DNA of 64,000 nucleotides from assembly GCF_001660485.1 (NCBI RefSeq), contig NZ_CP013979.1, positions 992,001 to 1,056,000 on the forward strand. Reading direction: 5' to 3'. This document shows, in pieces, positions 55,963-64,000 of the stretch. Each line of letters opens with the position of its first letter. Position 1 is the first letter of the stretch. The DNA is from Agromyces aureus (GTDB lineage Bacteria; Actinomycetota; Actinomycetes; Actinomycetales; Microbacteriaceae). The position numbers were made by a program, and so were the translations under genes. The notes beneath the pieces are model-generated. The model was not told the DNA's origin. It saw only the letters and a list, made by a program, of their open reading frames with translations, and did no database searches.

Positions 55963-56195
55963 CATCATCGATCTTCCACTGTTCGACGTAGGAGTCATCG
56001 GGGATGAGGGAGTCGCGGATCGGCATCCTCCCAGCGGCCTCGCCGCGATCAGTGATCGGGCGAACCTCCGTGACGTACCCTCAGGGAAGGACGCCGGTTC
56101 GACGGACGGCGGTTCACCCGTGGTCTACACCTGCCATGACGGATGCCGGTGAGCGAGCTCGAGCCGACACCGGCAGCCGCACAACTGGAGCCCAC

Positions 56196-57356
56196 ATGAA
56201 CACGCCGACACCCGCTCTCCTCAAACTCGGGGTGTTGGTCACCTCGCGCAAGACCGACGAGCGGCGACTGCCGATCCATCCCTCCCACCTCGAGCGGATC
56301 GACGCCGACCTGCGCGCGAACATGATCCTCGAGCACGGCTACGGCGAGCGTTTCGGCTTCTCGGACGAGCAGCTCGCTCCGCTGGTGGGCGCAATGTCCA
56401 CCCGCGAGGCAATCATCGCCGAGGCCGACGTCATCGCCCTGCCGAAGCCGCTCGCATCCGACCTCGCCGAATTCCGCGACGGACAGGTGCTGTGGGGCTG
56501 GCCGCACTGCGTCCAGGACCGGGACATGACCCAATACGCCATCGACAAGGGCCTCACGCTCATCGCGTGGGAGGCCATGAACCACTGGAAGGCCGACGGC
56601 GGGTTCGGGCTGCACGTGTTCCACAAGAACAACGAGATCGCGGGGTACTGCTCCGTGCTGCACGCCCTGCAACTGTGCGGTTCAACCGGTGACTACGGGC
56701 GGCGGCTCAACGCAGTGGTGATCGGCTTCGGCGCGACCGCGCGCGGCGCCGTCACCGTGTTGAACGCGCACGGCATCCACGACGTGCGCGTGCTGACCAA
56801 CCGCGACACGGCTGCCGTCGGCTCCCCGATCCCGTCCGTCGACATCATCCAGTTCGAACACGACCCGCAGGCGCCGTTCGCGAGCACCGTGAACACGGAG
56901 GACGGCCCGGTCGCACTCGCCCCGTTCCTCGCCGCGCACGACATCGTCGTCAACTGCACCCTGCAGGATCCGAACGCACCGCTCACCTACCTGCGCACCG
57001 AGGACCTCGGCGCCTTCCGCCCCGGCAGCCTCATCGTCGACGTCTCGATCGACGAGGGAATGGGATTCGAGTGGGCGCGGCCCACCTCGTTCGCCGACCC
57101 GATGTTCACGGTCGGTGATTCGACCAACTACTACGCCGTCGACCACAGCCCGTCGTACCTGTGGAACTCGGCCACGTGGGAGATCAGCGAAGCCCTGATG
57201 CCGTTCCTCCGCACCGTGATGGAGGGCCCTGGGGCGTGGGCCGAGTCGGACACCATCAGCCGTGCGATCGAGATCGAGGGTGGTCGCGTCCGCAACGAGG
57301 CGATCCTGCAGTTCCAGGGGCGCTCGGCCGAGTACCCGTATCCGGCGCTCGCGTGA
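56196..57356 (+). CDS. alanine dehydrogenase/PNT-like protein, N5-(carboxyethyl)ornithine synthase type
   Basis: A 386-residue protein. LKLGVLVTSRKTDERRLPIH is the AlaDH/PNT N-terminal motif with the Arg/Lys substrate residues, and NEIAGYCSVLHALQLCGSTG with VVIGFGATARGAVTVLNAHG is the NAD(P)-binding half. ILEHGYGERFGFSDEQL is also typical. Overall layout and the IAGYxSxxHA motif resemble N5-(carboxyethyl)ornithine synthase of Lactococcus, which condenses ornithine and pyruvate. I prefer ATG 56196 (CTGGAG upstream) to a start 20 codons earlier (56137). The substrate pair is uncertain. Confidence 0.8.
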   Translation: MNTPTPALLKLGVLVTSRKTDERRLPIHPSHLERIDADLRANMILEHGYGERFGFSDEQLAPLVGAMSTREAIIAEADVIALPKPLASDLAEFRDGQVLWGWPHCVQDRDMTQYAIDKGLTLIAWEAMNHWKADGGFGLHVFHKNNEIAGYCSVLHALQLCGSTGDYGRRLNAVVIGFGATARGAVTVLNAHGIHDVRVLTNRDTAAVGSPIPSVDIIQFEHDPQAPFASTVNTEDGPVALAPFLAAHDIVVNCTLQDPNAPLTYLRTEDLGAFRPGSLIVDVSIDEGMGFEWARPTSFADPMFTVGDSTNYYAVDHSPSYLWNSATWEISEALMPFLRTVMEGPGAWAESDTISRAIEIEGGRVRNEAILQFQGRSAEYPYPALA

Positions 57357-57505
57357 GCGTCACCGGGTGATGGCGGCAACCACCCGGTCGGCGTTGCGCC
57401 GGGAGTCGACGATGGATGCCTCGGGCCCGCGCCTGCCCGGCGCCGGCACCGCGGGCACTCGCTCCGCCCGGCTCGGTCGGCGAAGCCGGTTCTAGGCTGG
57501 GCAGC

Positions 57506-58591
57506 GTGAGTGCACACGCGGCCGGGGGTCGGGCGGCCTCGGGTCAGCGACCGAGGATCACGGATGTCGCGCGCGTCGCGCGGGTGTCTCCGACGACCGT
57601 GTCGCATGCCCTGAGCGGAGCCCGAGGGGTGCGCGAGGAGACTCGGGAGCGAGTGCTCGCTGCGGTCCGCGAGCTCGGCTACGTGCCCGATCGCGTGGCG
57701 ACGGGGCTCCGCCGCCAGCGCACGGGCATCATCGGCTTCGTCGGGTCGGGCATCGCGACGACGCCGTTCGCCGGCGAGCTCATCGCGGGCGCGCACGATG
57801 CGGCATCCGAGCGCGACGTGCTGCTGCTGGTCGTCGATTCGCAGGGCGACGAGGCGCTCGAGGCACGCCAGATCGAGCTGCTCCTCGGGCAGCGGGTCGA
57901 CGGCATCGCCATCGCCCGGATGTTCCACCAGGCCGTCGATCAGCCGGAGATCCCGATCGACGTTCCCGTGGCGCTCGTCAACGCCGAATCCGTCGGCGGG
58001 TGGCTGGTCGATGCGGTCGCTCCCGACGAGGAGGAGATCGGGCGGATGGCGGCCCGACGGCTGCTCGAGGCGGGCCACCGGCGGATCGCGTTCGCGAACA
58101 CCGTCGACGACACCCTGGCCAGTCGCGGACGCGAGGCCGGGTTGCGAGCCGTGCTCGCCGAGGCGGGCGTGCGCCTGCGCGTCGCCGATGTCGCGCACGT
58201 CGCGTCGACGGCCGAGGGCGGGCGCGAGGCCGCCGTCGAACTGCTCGATCGCCCGGGCCGCCCGACCGCCGTCTTCTGCTTCAACGACCAGGTGGCGATG
58301 GGCGTCATGCAGGTCGCGCAGGCCCTCGGCATCGACGTTCCGTGCGAGTGCTCGGTGATCGGCGTCGACGACCTCGCGAACGTCGCCGACGCGCTCGTGC
58401 CGAAGCTCACGACGATCCGCCTGCCGCACCAGGAGATGGGGCGGTGGGCGGTGACGCGGCTCCTCGACCGGGTCGCGGGCGAGGACCCCGACGTCGAGTC
58501 GGCGACGATTCCGTGCCGGCTCGTCGAACGCGAGTCGGTCGCCCCGCCGCCCGCTCCGTCGACGTCGACCTCGACCACGACGCCGCTCTGA
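57506..58591 (+). CDS. LacI family transcriptional regulator
   Basis: A 361-residue regulator starting at GTG 57506. The LacI helix-turn-helix reads ITDVARVARVSPTTVSHALS at about residues 17-36, with the hinge helix RERVLAAVRELGYVPDRVAT, and a periplasmic-binding-like sugar domain. TAGGCT ends 7 nt before the GTG (leaderless). It is convergent with the GH32 gene and the only regulator in the fructan locus. CAAATCGATTTG at 62739-62750, a LacI-type palindrome, lies in the divergent promoter region of the locus and is a likely target. Confidence 0.9.
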   Translation: MSAHAAGGRAASGQRPRITDVARVARVSPTTVSHALSGARGVREETRERVLAAVRELGYVPDRVATGLRRQRTGIIGFVGSGIATTPFAGELIAGAHDAASERDVLLLVVDSQGDEALEARQIELLLGQRVDGIAIARMFHQAVDQPEIPIDVPVALVNAESVGGWLVDAVAPDEEEIGRMAARRLLEAGHRRIAFANTVDDTLASRGREAGLRAVLAEAGVRLRVADVAHVASTAEGGREAAVELLDRPGRPTAVFCFNDQVAMGVMQVAQALGIDVPCECSVIGVDDLANVADALVPKLTTIRLPHQEMGRWAVTRLLDRVAGEDPDVESATIPCRLVERESVAPPPAPSTSTSTTTPL

Positions 58592-58593
58592 CC

Positions 58594-60357
58594 TCAGTCG
58601 AGGCGTTCGACGGGTGCCACCGCGAGCGGCGAGATCTCGAACGAGCGAAAGCGGATGTCGCCGCCGACCGCCTCGGCCGAGAGGCCGTTCGCGCCCGGCG
58701 ACGGGAACATCACGCTCGAGAGCACCGCTTCGCCGTCGTTCGCGAAGACTTCGACCGATGCGGCGTCGACGATCACGTCGAGCGTCACGACGCCATCGCG
58801 CGGCGCGACGTTCGCCCAGCGCACCTCTCGGTAGACCGAGGGCATCGCGGATGCCGCGGTGTCGGCGTCGCGCGCGATGAACACGCGGTTCGTGGCGAAG
58901 TCGACGCCGACGGTCGCGAAGTGGCCGCCGCCCTCCTTCACGCGGATGCGCGCCTCGCCGCGCTCGGCCTCGGTCGCGGCGAGCTCGACGCGCAGGCGGT
59001 AGGCGTCGGAGGTCGGCTGGGGGAGCGCGGAGACGGTCTCGGCCCGAGTGCCGGCCGCCGAGACATCCGGAGCCTCGCGCACGACCACGTCGGTCGCCCT
59101 CGCCGGTGCGCCTTCCAGCTCGGCGAGCGTCTCGATCGGAGCCGAGGTGAGGGTGGGCACCCCGTCGATCGTTCGGAGCGAGATCTCACGCACGACGGAG
59201 GCGGCGCCGCCCTGCCAGTCCTCGGTCGGCAGGTCGCCCGCATAGGCCCAGTTGTTGAGCCAGCCGATCGCATAGCGGCGCTCGAGACGCTCGGCCGGTG
59301 CGAGCCGCGAGTCGTCCCAGGTGACGGTCGCATAGAGGTCGGCGCCTCGATCGAGCCAGGCCGGCTCGTCGCGGTCGGCGGTGAAGCGCTCGCCGTTCCA
59401 GTCGCCCGTCCAGTACGCGGTGCCGGTGGACATGCCGTCGCGGTCCAGGTCGCCGTGCGCGCCCGCCATGAGCACCCAGCGCGTGTTCGCGGGGTCGCCG
59501 TCGACCGATATCCGGAACAGGTCGGGGGTCTCGAGCAGGCCGAGGTCGTCGCGGTCGAAGCCCGAGCGGTAGGTCCAGTCGCGCAGGTCGGATGACGTGT
59601 AGAAGCCGAGTTTGCTGCCCTCGGCGAGCACCATGATCCAGGTGCGTCGAGCCTCGTCCCACACGATCTTGGGGTCCCGGAAGTCGCGCACGCCGGGGTT
59701 GTCGAGCACGGGGTTGCCGTCGATCGGCTCGAACCGGAACCCGCCGTCGGTCGAGACGAAGAGCGACTGCCGCTGGACCCCCTCGTGCTGCTGCGTGACC
59801 ACGGCGATCACCGCGCCGGCCCCGAAGCCCGCCGTGTTCTCGACATCGATGACGGCGCTGCCGGTCTCGATGTCGCCGAGGCCGTTCTCGTACTTGTCGA
59901 TGGCCACGCCCTCGTCTCTCCAGTGCACGAGGTCGGTCGAGGTCGCGTGGTACCACTCCGTGCCGTTGCCCTCGGGGTAGTCGGCGTTGAAGAGGTAGTA
60001 GTAGTGCCAGCGTCCGTCGAGCCAGAACGGACGCTGCGGGTCGTTCATCCAGCGCTCCGCGGGCGTGAGGTGCACGGCCGGGCGGTACGGCGACCAGTCG
60101 GCCGGGCGCTGGTACGCGGTCTCGGGCGAGGTCGGGGCCGGCGTCGCGGTCGGCGGCGCCGTGGGTGCCGGTGCGTTCGGGCGCGGCGCGAGCGGTCCGA
60201 GCGCGAGCACGAGGGCGGCGGTGGTCGCGACCGCGACGGCGGCGACGACCGTGATGGTCGTCGCGCGCCGCCGCGAGCGGGGGGCGGATGTCGCAGCCGA
60301 CGCCACCGCGGGTGCCTCGTCGGGCGTGCGCGGGTCGATGGGCTTCTCGCTGGTCAT
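58594..60357 (-). CDS. glycoside hydrolase family 32 fructan hydrolase
   Basis: A 587-residue enzyme with a cytoplasmic N-tail, one signal-anchor helix (about residues 34-55) and an Ala/Pro/Thr linker. The GH32 five-blade domain has WMNDP (nucleophile Asp106), FRDPK (Asp228) and LETPD (acid/base Glu276; usually ECPD), then a beta-sandwich tail. It should cleave levan, inulin or sucrose outside the cell, probably staying membrane-anchored. It is the last gene of an operon with two sortase-type surface proteins (4-bp overlap upstream). No sorting motif in the GH32 itself. Confidence 0.88.
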   Translation of the reverse strand: MTSEKPIDPRTPDEAPAVASAATSAPRSRRRATTITVVAAVAVATTAALVLALGPLAPRPNAPAPTAPPTATPAPTSPETAYQRPADWSPYRPAVHLTPAERWMNDPQRPFWLDGRWHYYYLFNADYPEGNGTEWYHATSTDLVHWRDEGVAIDKYENGLGDIETGSAVIDVENTAGFGAGAVIAVVTQQHEGVQRQSLFVSTDGGFRFEPIDGNPVLDNPGVRDFRDPKIVWDEARRTWIMVLAEGSKLGFYTSSDLRDWTYRSGFDRDDLGLLETPDLFRISVDGDPANTRWVLMAGAHGDLDRDGMSTGTAYWTGDWNGERFTADRDEPAWLDRGADLYATVTWDDSRLAPAERLERRYAIGWLNNWAYAGDLPTEDWQGGAASVVREISLRTIDGVPTLTSAPIETLAELEGAPARATDVVVREAPDVSAAGTRAETVSALPQPTSDAYRLRVELAATEAERGEARIRVKEGGGHFATVGVDFATNRVFIARDADTAASAMPSVYREVRWANVAPRDGVVTLDVIVDAASVEVFANDGEAVLSSVMFPSPGANGLSAEAVGGDIRFRSFEISPLAVAPVERLD

Positions 60358-61508
60358 CGTGCTCCTTCGGTTGCCGCCCTCCGCCGGGCAGCGGATGCCA
60401 CGACCAGGACGAGTCCTGCGAGCATCGACGCGCCGATGAGCGGCAGCAGCAGGTCGAGCCCGGCCGGGCCGGTATTCGCGAGTGCGGGCGGGGTTTCGGA
60501 TGACACCGGTGGCGGTGTGAGCTCGGGCTCGCCGGGCTCGCCGGGCTCGCCGGGCTCGCCGGGTTCGCCGGGTTCGCCCGGTTCGCCGGGGGCCCCGGGG
60601 AGGACGGCCGGCGTGAAGGTCGAGCGGCGCTCAACCGTCGGGGCGATGGCCGAACTGGTGGCGACGGCCGTCGCGGTGTTCGAGAACCCGCCGTCGGCGA
60701 GATCGGGCGACGTCGTGGTCGAGACGAAGCCGACCTCGACGATCTCACCCGCTCCGACAGGAGCGACCACCACGCGGACTCCGGTCGTCGAGCAGTCCAC
60801 GCTCACCCGGCTCGGGGCGACGGCCTCGAGCTCGAGCAGGTATCCGGTGACGGGATCGACGGTGGTCGTCGACCGCACCGTGACGGGCTGCTCGCAATCG
60901 ACGACCTGGCCGGCGGCCGCCGGGTCGGTGATCTCAAGCCGGTCCCACGGGCCGGCGGGGGATTCGACGGTCCAGTGGATCGCCGACTCGGACTCGTCGG
61001 TCCACGCGCCGTACTTGTTCGTGCGATCACGTTCGGGTGCACCGAACGCCGGGCCGGGTCGGTCGCCCGGGCGCACGACGCCGGTCGCGGACGACGTATG
61101 CTCCGCGGCATCCGCCCCACCGCTCGTGGTCTCGATCGTGGTGAGCGTGAAGGTGCCCGACCGGCTGGTCGGCGTGCGATCGAGCACGAAGCGCAGCTCG
61201 CCGCTCGGGGTGAGCTCGCCTGAGCCGAGCGCGGTGCCGTCGCTCGCCAGCAGCACGGGCGTCGCGCCGAGCGCACTCGCCTCGTGGCCCGGGAGCGTGA
61301 TCGTCACGAGGTCGCCGATCGCGGCGCCGTCGGGCAGGCGCCACTCGACGGTCGAGTCCACCTTGCCCGGTTGCGAGACGACGGAGACGGATGCCTCGAG
61401 CCCGAGTTCAGCGGCGTGCGCCGGGGCGACGGCGACGACCGAGGTCGCCACCGCCGCCACGGCGAGCCCGCAGAGGGCGAGGGTGCGCGGCATCCGCTCA
61501 GGACGCAT
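60354..61508 (-). CDS. LAxTG surface protein with collagen-like linker
   Basis: A 384-residue secreted protein. MRPERMPRTLALCGLAVAAV then ATSVVAVAPAHA is a signal peptide. An Ig-like/DUF11-type beta-rich region covers residues 33-300. A linker of seven GEP triplets (about residues 307-328) leads to LANTG (343-347), a hydrophobic helix and an Arg-rich tail, which is a class E sortase signal. The start overlaps the upstream stop (ATGCGTCCTGA). It may stretch the GH32-associated surface complex away from the wall. Confidence 0.85.
   Translation of the reverse strand: MRPERMPRTLALCGLAVAAVATSVVAVAPAHAAELGLEASVSVVSQPGKVDSTVEWRLPDGAAIGDLVTITLPGHEASALGATPVLLASDGTALGSGELTPSGELRFVLDRTPTSRSGTFTLTTIETTSGGADAAEHTSSATGVVRPGDRPGPAFGAPERDRTNKYGAWTDESESAIHWTVESPAGPWDRLEITDPAAAGQVVDCEQPVTVRSTTTVDPVTGYLLELEAVAPSRVSVDCSTTGVRVVVAPVGAGEIVEVGFVSTTTSPDLADGGFSNTATAVATSSAIAPTVERRSTFTPAVLPGAPGEPGEPGEPGEPGEPGEPGEPELTPPPVSSETPPALANTGPAGLDLLLPLIGASMLAGLVLVVASAARRRAATEGAR
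60525..60587 (-). repeat. 9-bp tandem repeat coding Gly-Glu-Pro
   Basis: Seven 9-bp units, four with the identical sequence GGGCTCGCC and three with one-base changes (GGGTTCGCC or CGGTTCGCC), encode the collagen-like linker on the minus strand. The length is likely variable by slippage. Confidence 0.8.
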
Positions 61509-62601
61509 CGTCCGACTTCGGGTCGGTCGGGGAGGCCGTCGCGAACCGGCGGCGGAGCTTCACCGCGGTGACGCTCGCCGCACCGATCAGGAGTGCGCCG
61601 GCGGCGAGGATCATCGGCAGCACCGTGTCGAAGCCCGTGGCGCTGAGCTTGGACGCGGTCGGCGTCGCGGTCGTCGAGCCGACGGAGGCCGTGCCGGCTC
61701 CGGGAGTCGTCGGCTGGTCGGTCGCCGGCTGCGTCGGGGTCGGCTCGACCGGAGCCGTCGACGTGATCGAGGCCGCCCCGACGAGGAGCGTCGTGTCGAG
61801 CTGACCGTCGCGGGTGTCGGCGACGGCGAGCTTCACCGTGGTCTCGGCGCCTGCCACGACGGTCGCCGTGCAGTCGATCGCGGCGGTGAAGCCGTTGAAC
61901 TCGGTGTCGAAGTCGGCACCGGGCGTGACGTCGTCGAAGTTCGCCGAGTAGAGGTCGGGCGAGGTCGACGCGTTGATCGACGCGGTGCCGACCGGGGTGT
62001 CGGTGCCGGGCACGACCGAGCAGAGCTCGCCGTTCACCCACACGCCGACGGCATCGCCGAAGTCGCTCGCCCATCCGGCATACTCCTCGCTGCCCACGAG
62101 GAAGCGCAGCGCAAGGTCGTCGCCGGCCGGAACGACGGTGAGCTCGAGCGTCGCGGCGTCGTAGGTGGTGGCCCCGACGAGCGCCGTGAGGTCGTCGTCG
62201 CCTGCGCCGCCGAAGTCACCGGTGGTGGTGAGCTTCTCGTTCGGGCCGACGAGGGCCGACGAGGTGAAGTCGGTGTCGCTCGCGGCCTGGGGGTCGGCGT
62301 CGACGAGGCTGCCCGTCGAGAGCGCGACGCCGTCGGCGAGGCCGGCCTGGCCGAGGTCGACGCCCGAGTAGGTGCCGACCTGCACGTCGGAGCCCGACGC
62401 GGTCGCCGAGACGAGCTTCACGCCGTTGCCGACGATGCCGCCCGCGACCGCGGTGGCGTCGACCGCGCGAAGGGTCTGGATTGTGCCCGCGGCGGTGGCG
62501 GGTGCCGCCGCGATCGCGGCGAGGCCGAGCGCGCTCGCTGCGGCGAGCGTGCAGACGGCGCCGGTGCGGAGCGCTCGCCCCGTGGCATGTGTGCGGTTCA
62601 T
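61498..62601 (-). CDS. choice-of-anchor-L surface protein with LSATG sorting signal
   Basis: A 367-residue secreted protein. MNRTHATGRALRTGAVCTLA then AASALGLAAIAAAPATAAG is the signal peptide. The choice-of-anchor L domain is recognised by LVGPNEKLTTTGDFGGAGDD and DLALRFLVGSEEYAGWASDF. An acidic Thr/Pro linker leads to LSATG (319-323), a hydrophobic helix and KLRRRF tail. It is the first gene of the operon; a LacI-type operator overlaps its promoter. Such domains act as adhesins. Likely helps anchor cells to fructan or to a biofilm. Confidence 0.82.
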   Translation of the reverse strand: MNRTHATGRALRTGAVCTLAAASALGLAAIAAAPATAAGTIQTLRAVDATAVAGGIVGNGVKLVSATASGSDVQVGTYSGVDLGQAGLADGVALSTGSLVDADPQAASDTDFTSSALVGPNEKLTTTGDFGGAGDDDLTALVGATTYDAATLELTVVPAGDDLALRFLVGSEEYAGWASDFGDAVGVWVNGELCSVVPGTDTPVGTASINASTSPDLYSANFDDVTPGADFDTEFNGFTAAIDCTATVVAGAETTVKLAVADTRDGQLDTTLLVGAASITSTAPVEPTPTQPATDQPTTPGAGTASVGSTTATPTASKLSATGFDTVLPMILAAGALLIGAASVTAVKLRRRFATASPTDPKSDDAS

Positions 62602-62724
62602 GATTCTCCGTGGTGGTTGGAGCACCGCCGACCGTCTCGGCCCATGAGCCGGAAGAGCGACGATGCGTCTTCGCAACTGATGGTGGAGGGAGAGAGCGGA
62701 TGCGCCACTCGAGGAATCCTCGCC

Positions 62725-62753
62725 ACCATAACCAGATACAAATCGATTTGCAA
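62725..62753 (-). promoter_or_regulatory. promoter with LacI-type operator for the surface-protein/GH32 operon
   Basis: Minus strand: TTGCAA (62748-62753), 17 nt, TATGGT (62725-62730). The perfect palindrome CAAATCGATTTG (62739-62750) covers the -35 side, so a LacI-family protein would block it. The leader is about 120 nt. The 428-bp region between the two operons (62602-63029) holds this and the promoter at 62906 and no gene. Confidence 0.75.
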
Positions 62754-62905
62754 ACTCGTCGATTCCGACGCCGCGATGGCCTCGGAAATCTCGATCCAGC
62801 GGTCGCGAATGGTGGGAGCGCGTTCATCGGCGCCAGCGCTGGGAACGACTCGGCGGAGCCTCTCGCGAGATCGGGCGGAGAACCGACATCCGCATGAAAT
62901 CAAGG

Positions 62906-62935
62906 TTGACAACGTGATCAGTGCTCGCGTACGGT
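62906..62935 (+). promoter_or_regulatory. levansucrase promoter
   Basis: TTGACA (62906-62911), 18 nt, TACGGT (62930-62935), predicted start about 62942 with a leader of about 88 nt before GTG 63030. GTTGACAAC around the -35 box is a short palindrome. Confidence 0.65.
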
Positions 62936-63029
62936 CGCCGCTGGGGGAAAGCAGAAGCGTCACGACTTCGAGGGACGACCGTCCGAGACCGCTCAGGGAG
63001 CCACGGCTTCCCGAACGAAAGCGAAGAAC

Positions 63030-64000
63030 GTGAACCAGACCATCAAGAAGCGCCGTGCCATCGCGGCCGTCGTCGCAGCCGTGCTCGTCGCGGCCACCGT
63101 CGCGACGACCGCACCGGCGAACGCGGCAGAACCGTTCGTGCCCGACCACGCCGGGTTCCCGAACCCGACCGAGCACTCGCAGCAGGCCTACGAACCGGAA
63201 TCCGACTTCACCTCGAAGTGGACCAGGGCCGACGCCATGCAGATGAAGGCCATGAGCGACCCGACCGCGCCGGCCGGCGAGAACTCCATGCCCGAAGACG
63301 TCACCATGCCCACGGTGCCGCAGGACTTCCCCGACATGTCGAACGACGAGGTGTGGGTGTGGGACAGCTGGACCCTCACCGACGGCTCGAGCGACCAGCC
63401 GAGCTACAAGGGGTGGGAGGTGCTCTTCTCCCTCGTCGCCGATCGCGACCTCGGATTCGATGAGCGCCACCTGTACGCACGTCTCGGCTACTTCTTCCGC
63501 AAGGCGGACATCCCCGACGATCAGCGCCCCGAGAACGGCGGCTGGACCTACGGCGGCCTCGTCTTCCCCGAGAACGACGTGACCTCCTCGTCGACGGCGA
63601 TCTTCGAGGACCGCTCGTTCAGCCACTACACGCAGTGGTCGGGATCGACCCGGCTCATGGAGGACGACAAGCTCCGACTGTTCTACACGTCGGTCGCCTT
63701 CTTCCGCGATCCCGTGACGAACGCCGACACCAAGCCCTACGACCCCCGTCTCGTGCAGACCGAGGGCCGCATCTTCGCCGACGAGACCGGCGTCTGGTTC
63801 ACGGGCTTCCGCGACCAGCACGAGCTCCTGAAGGCCGACGGCGAGTACTACCAGAACGGCGAGCAGAACCCGTTCTTCAACTTCCGCGACCCGTTCACGT
63901 TCGAGGACCCGGCCAACCCGGGCGAGACGTACATGGTCTTCGAGGGCAACACGGCCGTGCCGCGCGAGAACCGCGCCTGCACGGCAGACGACCTCGGCTA
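63030..64000 (+). CDS. levansucrase (GH68), 3' end beyond the window
   Basis: At least 323 residues. GTG 63030 begins MNQTIKKRRAIAAVVAAVLV, a secretion signal probably cleaved near APANA. The GH68 motifs are VWVWDSWTLTD (nucleophile Asp112) and FNFRDPFTFEDP (Asp287 of the RDP motif). The acid/base region lies beyond the window. The enzyme transfers fructose from sucrose to make levan outside the cell. It is divergent from a GH32 hydrolase operon, so the same locus can make and degrade fructan. No strong ribosome site is seen upstream of GTG. Confidence 0.9.
   Translation, partial: MNQTIKKRRAIAAVVAAVLVAATVATTAPANAAEPFVPDHAGFPNPTEHSQQAYEPESDFTSKWTRADAMQMKAMSDPTAPAGENSMPEDVTMPTVPQDFPDMSNDEVWVWDSWTLTDGSSDQPSYKGWEVLFSLVADRDLGFDERHLYARLGYFFRKADIPDDQRPENGGWTYGGLVFPENDVTSSSTAIFEDRSFSHYTQWSGSTRLMEDDKLRLFYTSVAFFRDPVTNADTKPYDPRLVQTEGRIFADETGVWFTGFRDQHELLKADGEYYQNGEQNPFFNFRDPFTFEDPANPGETYMVFEGNTAVPRENRACTADDLG

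Larger units (their letters stand above)
55657..56195. other. non-coding region with two repeats
   Basis: About 540 bp without a convincing gene. It holds the upstream region of the XRE gene, the REP-like hairpin at 55745-55783, and the duplicated LacI 5' segment at 55899-55962. The remaining part, 55963-56195, shows no gene I can support. Short open frames here lack codon bias and homology. Confidence 0.6.

Noticed and set aside
60525..60587. Tandem repeat considered as a CRISPR array
   Set aside because: Units are 9 bp with no spacers and lie in frame in a protein with a collagen-like linker. No cas genes nearby.
59785..63033. A 1082-codon open frame on the plus strand
   Set aside because: It is antisense to the surface-protein and GH32 genes, whose own frames have signal peptides and family motifs.

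Overview
This 64 kb window is about 70% G+C, almost fully coding, and uses many GTG starts and 4-bp ATGA/GTGA gene overlaps. It looks like the chromosome of a high-GC actinobacterium of the Microbacteriaceae. Agromyces or a close relative is plausible, based on gene content and on the very frequent CGGATGCC/GGCATCCG word. I see no rRNA, tRNA, insertion sequence, integrase, prophage or CRISPR array.

Layout. 1-2.0 kb: a truncated membrane protein and a TetR regulator. 2.2-13.8 kb: a catabolic island. A peptide-type ABC transporter (binding protein, two permeases, two ATPases) plus a RidA-like protein is read leftward. An IclR regulator, two uncharacterised proteins and a non-canonical M19 dipeptidase are read rightward from the same intergenic region. 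A FAD-dependent amine/amino-acid oxidase faces the island. 13.9-16.3 kb: three overlapping genes for a small repeat peptide, a JmjC-type hydroxylase and a thioredoxin-like ferredoxin. 16.4-25.6 kb: a CtpE-like P-type ATPase, a dihydrofolate-reductase-like/ArsR/SRPBCC operon behind a 24-bp palindrome, and small accessory genes including two decayed genes. 25.2-31.4 kb: an ECF41-type sigma factor with two NAD(P)-epimerases, hydrolases and an acetyltransferase. Five copies of one promoter motif tie these together. 31.4-42 kb: two two-component systems, TerC, CatA-like and DUF1697 proteins. 42-54.5 kb: three paralogous serine-hydrolase lipoproteins, EamA/LysR, an XRE-cupin/flavoprotein pair, a PadR operon and a LysE exporter. 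54.5-57.4 kb: an XRE-nucleotidyltransferase toxin-antitoxin-like pair, repeats, a copy of a LacI gene 5' end, and an alanine-dehydrogenase-like (carboxyethyl)ornithine synthase homologue. 57.5-64 kb: a fructan locus with a LacI regulator, a GH32 enzyme co-operonic with two sortase-anchored surface proteins, and a divergent GH68 levansucrase that runs off the right edge.

The strongest new observations are: (i) the ECF41 regulon with motif [T/C]GTCACA-N16-GGTC at five starts; (ii) the repeat-peptide/JmjC/ferredoxin cassette, which could be a peptide-hydroxylation system; (iii) the M19-like protein that has lost its metal-site residues, beside two unknown proteins; (iv) a family of promoters whose -10 box lies 6-7 nt from the start codon (leaderless mRNAs); (v) the dispersed CGGATGCC word. 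All functional calls are by reading translated sequence; no database search was run.
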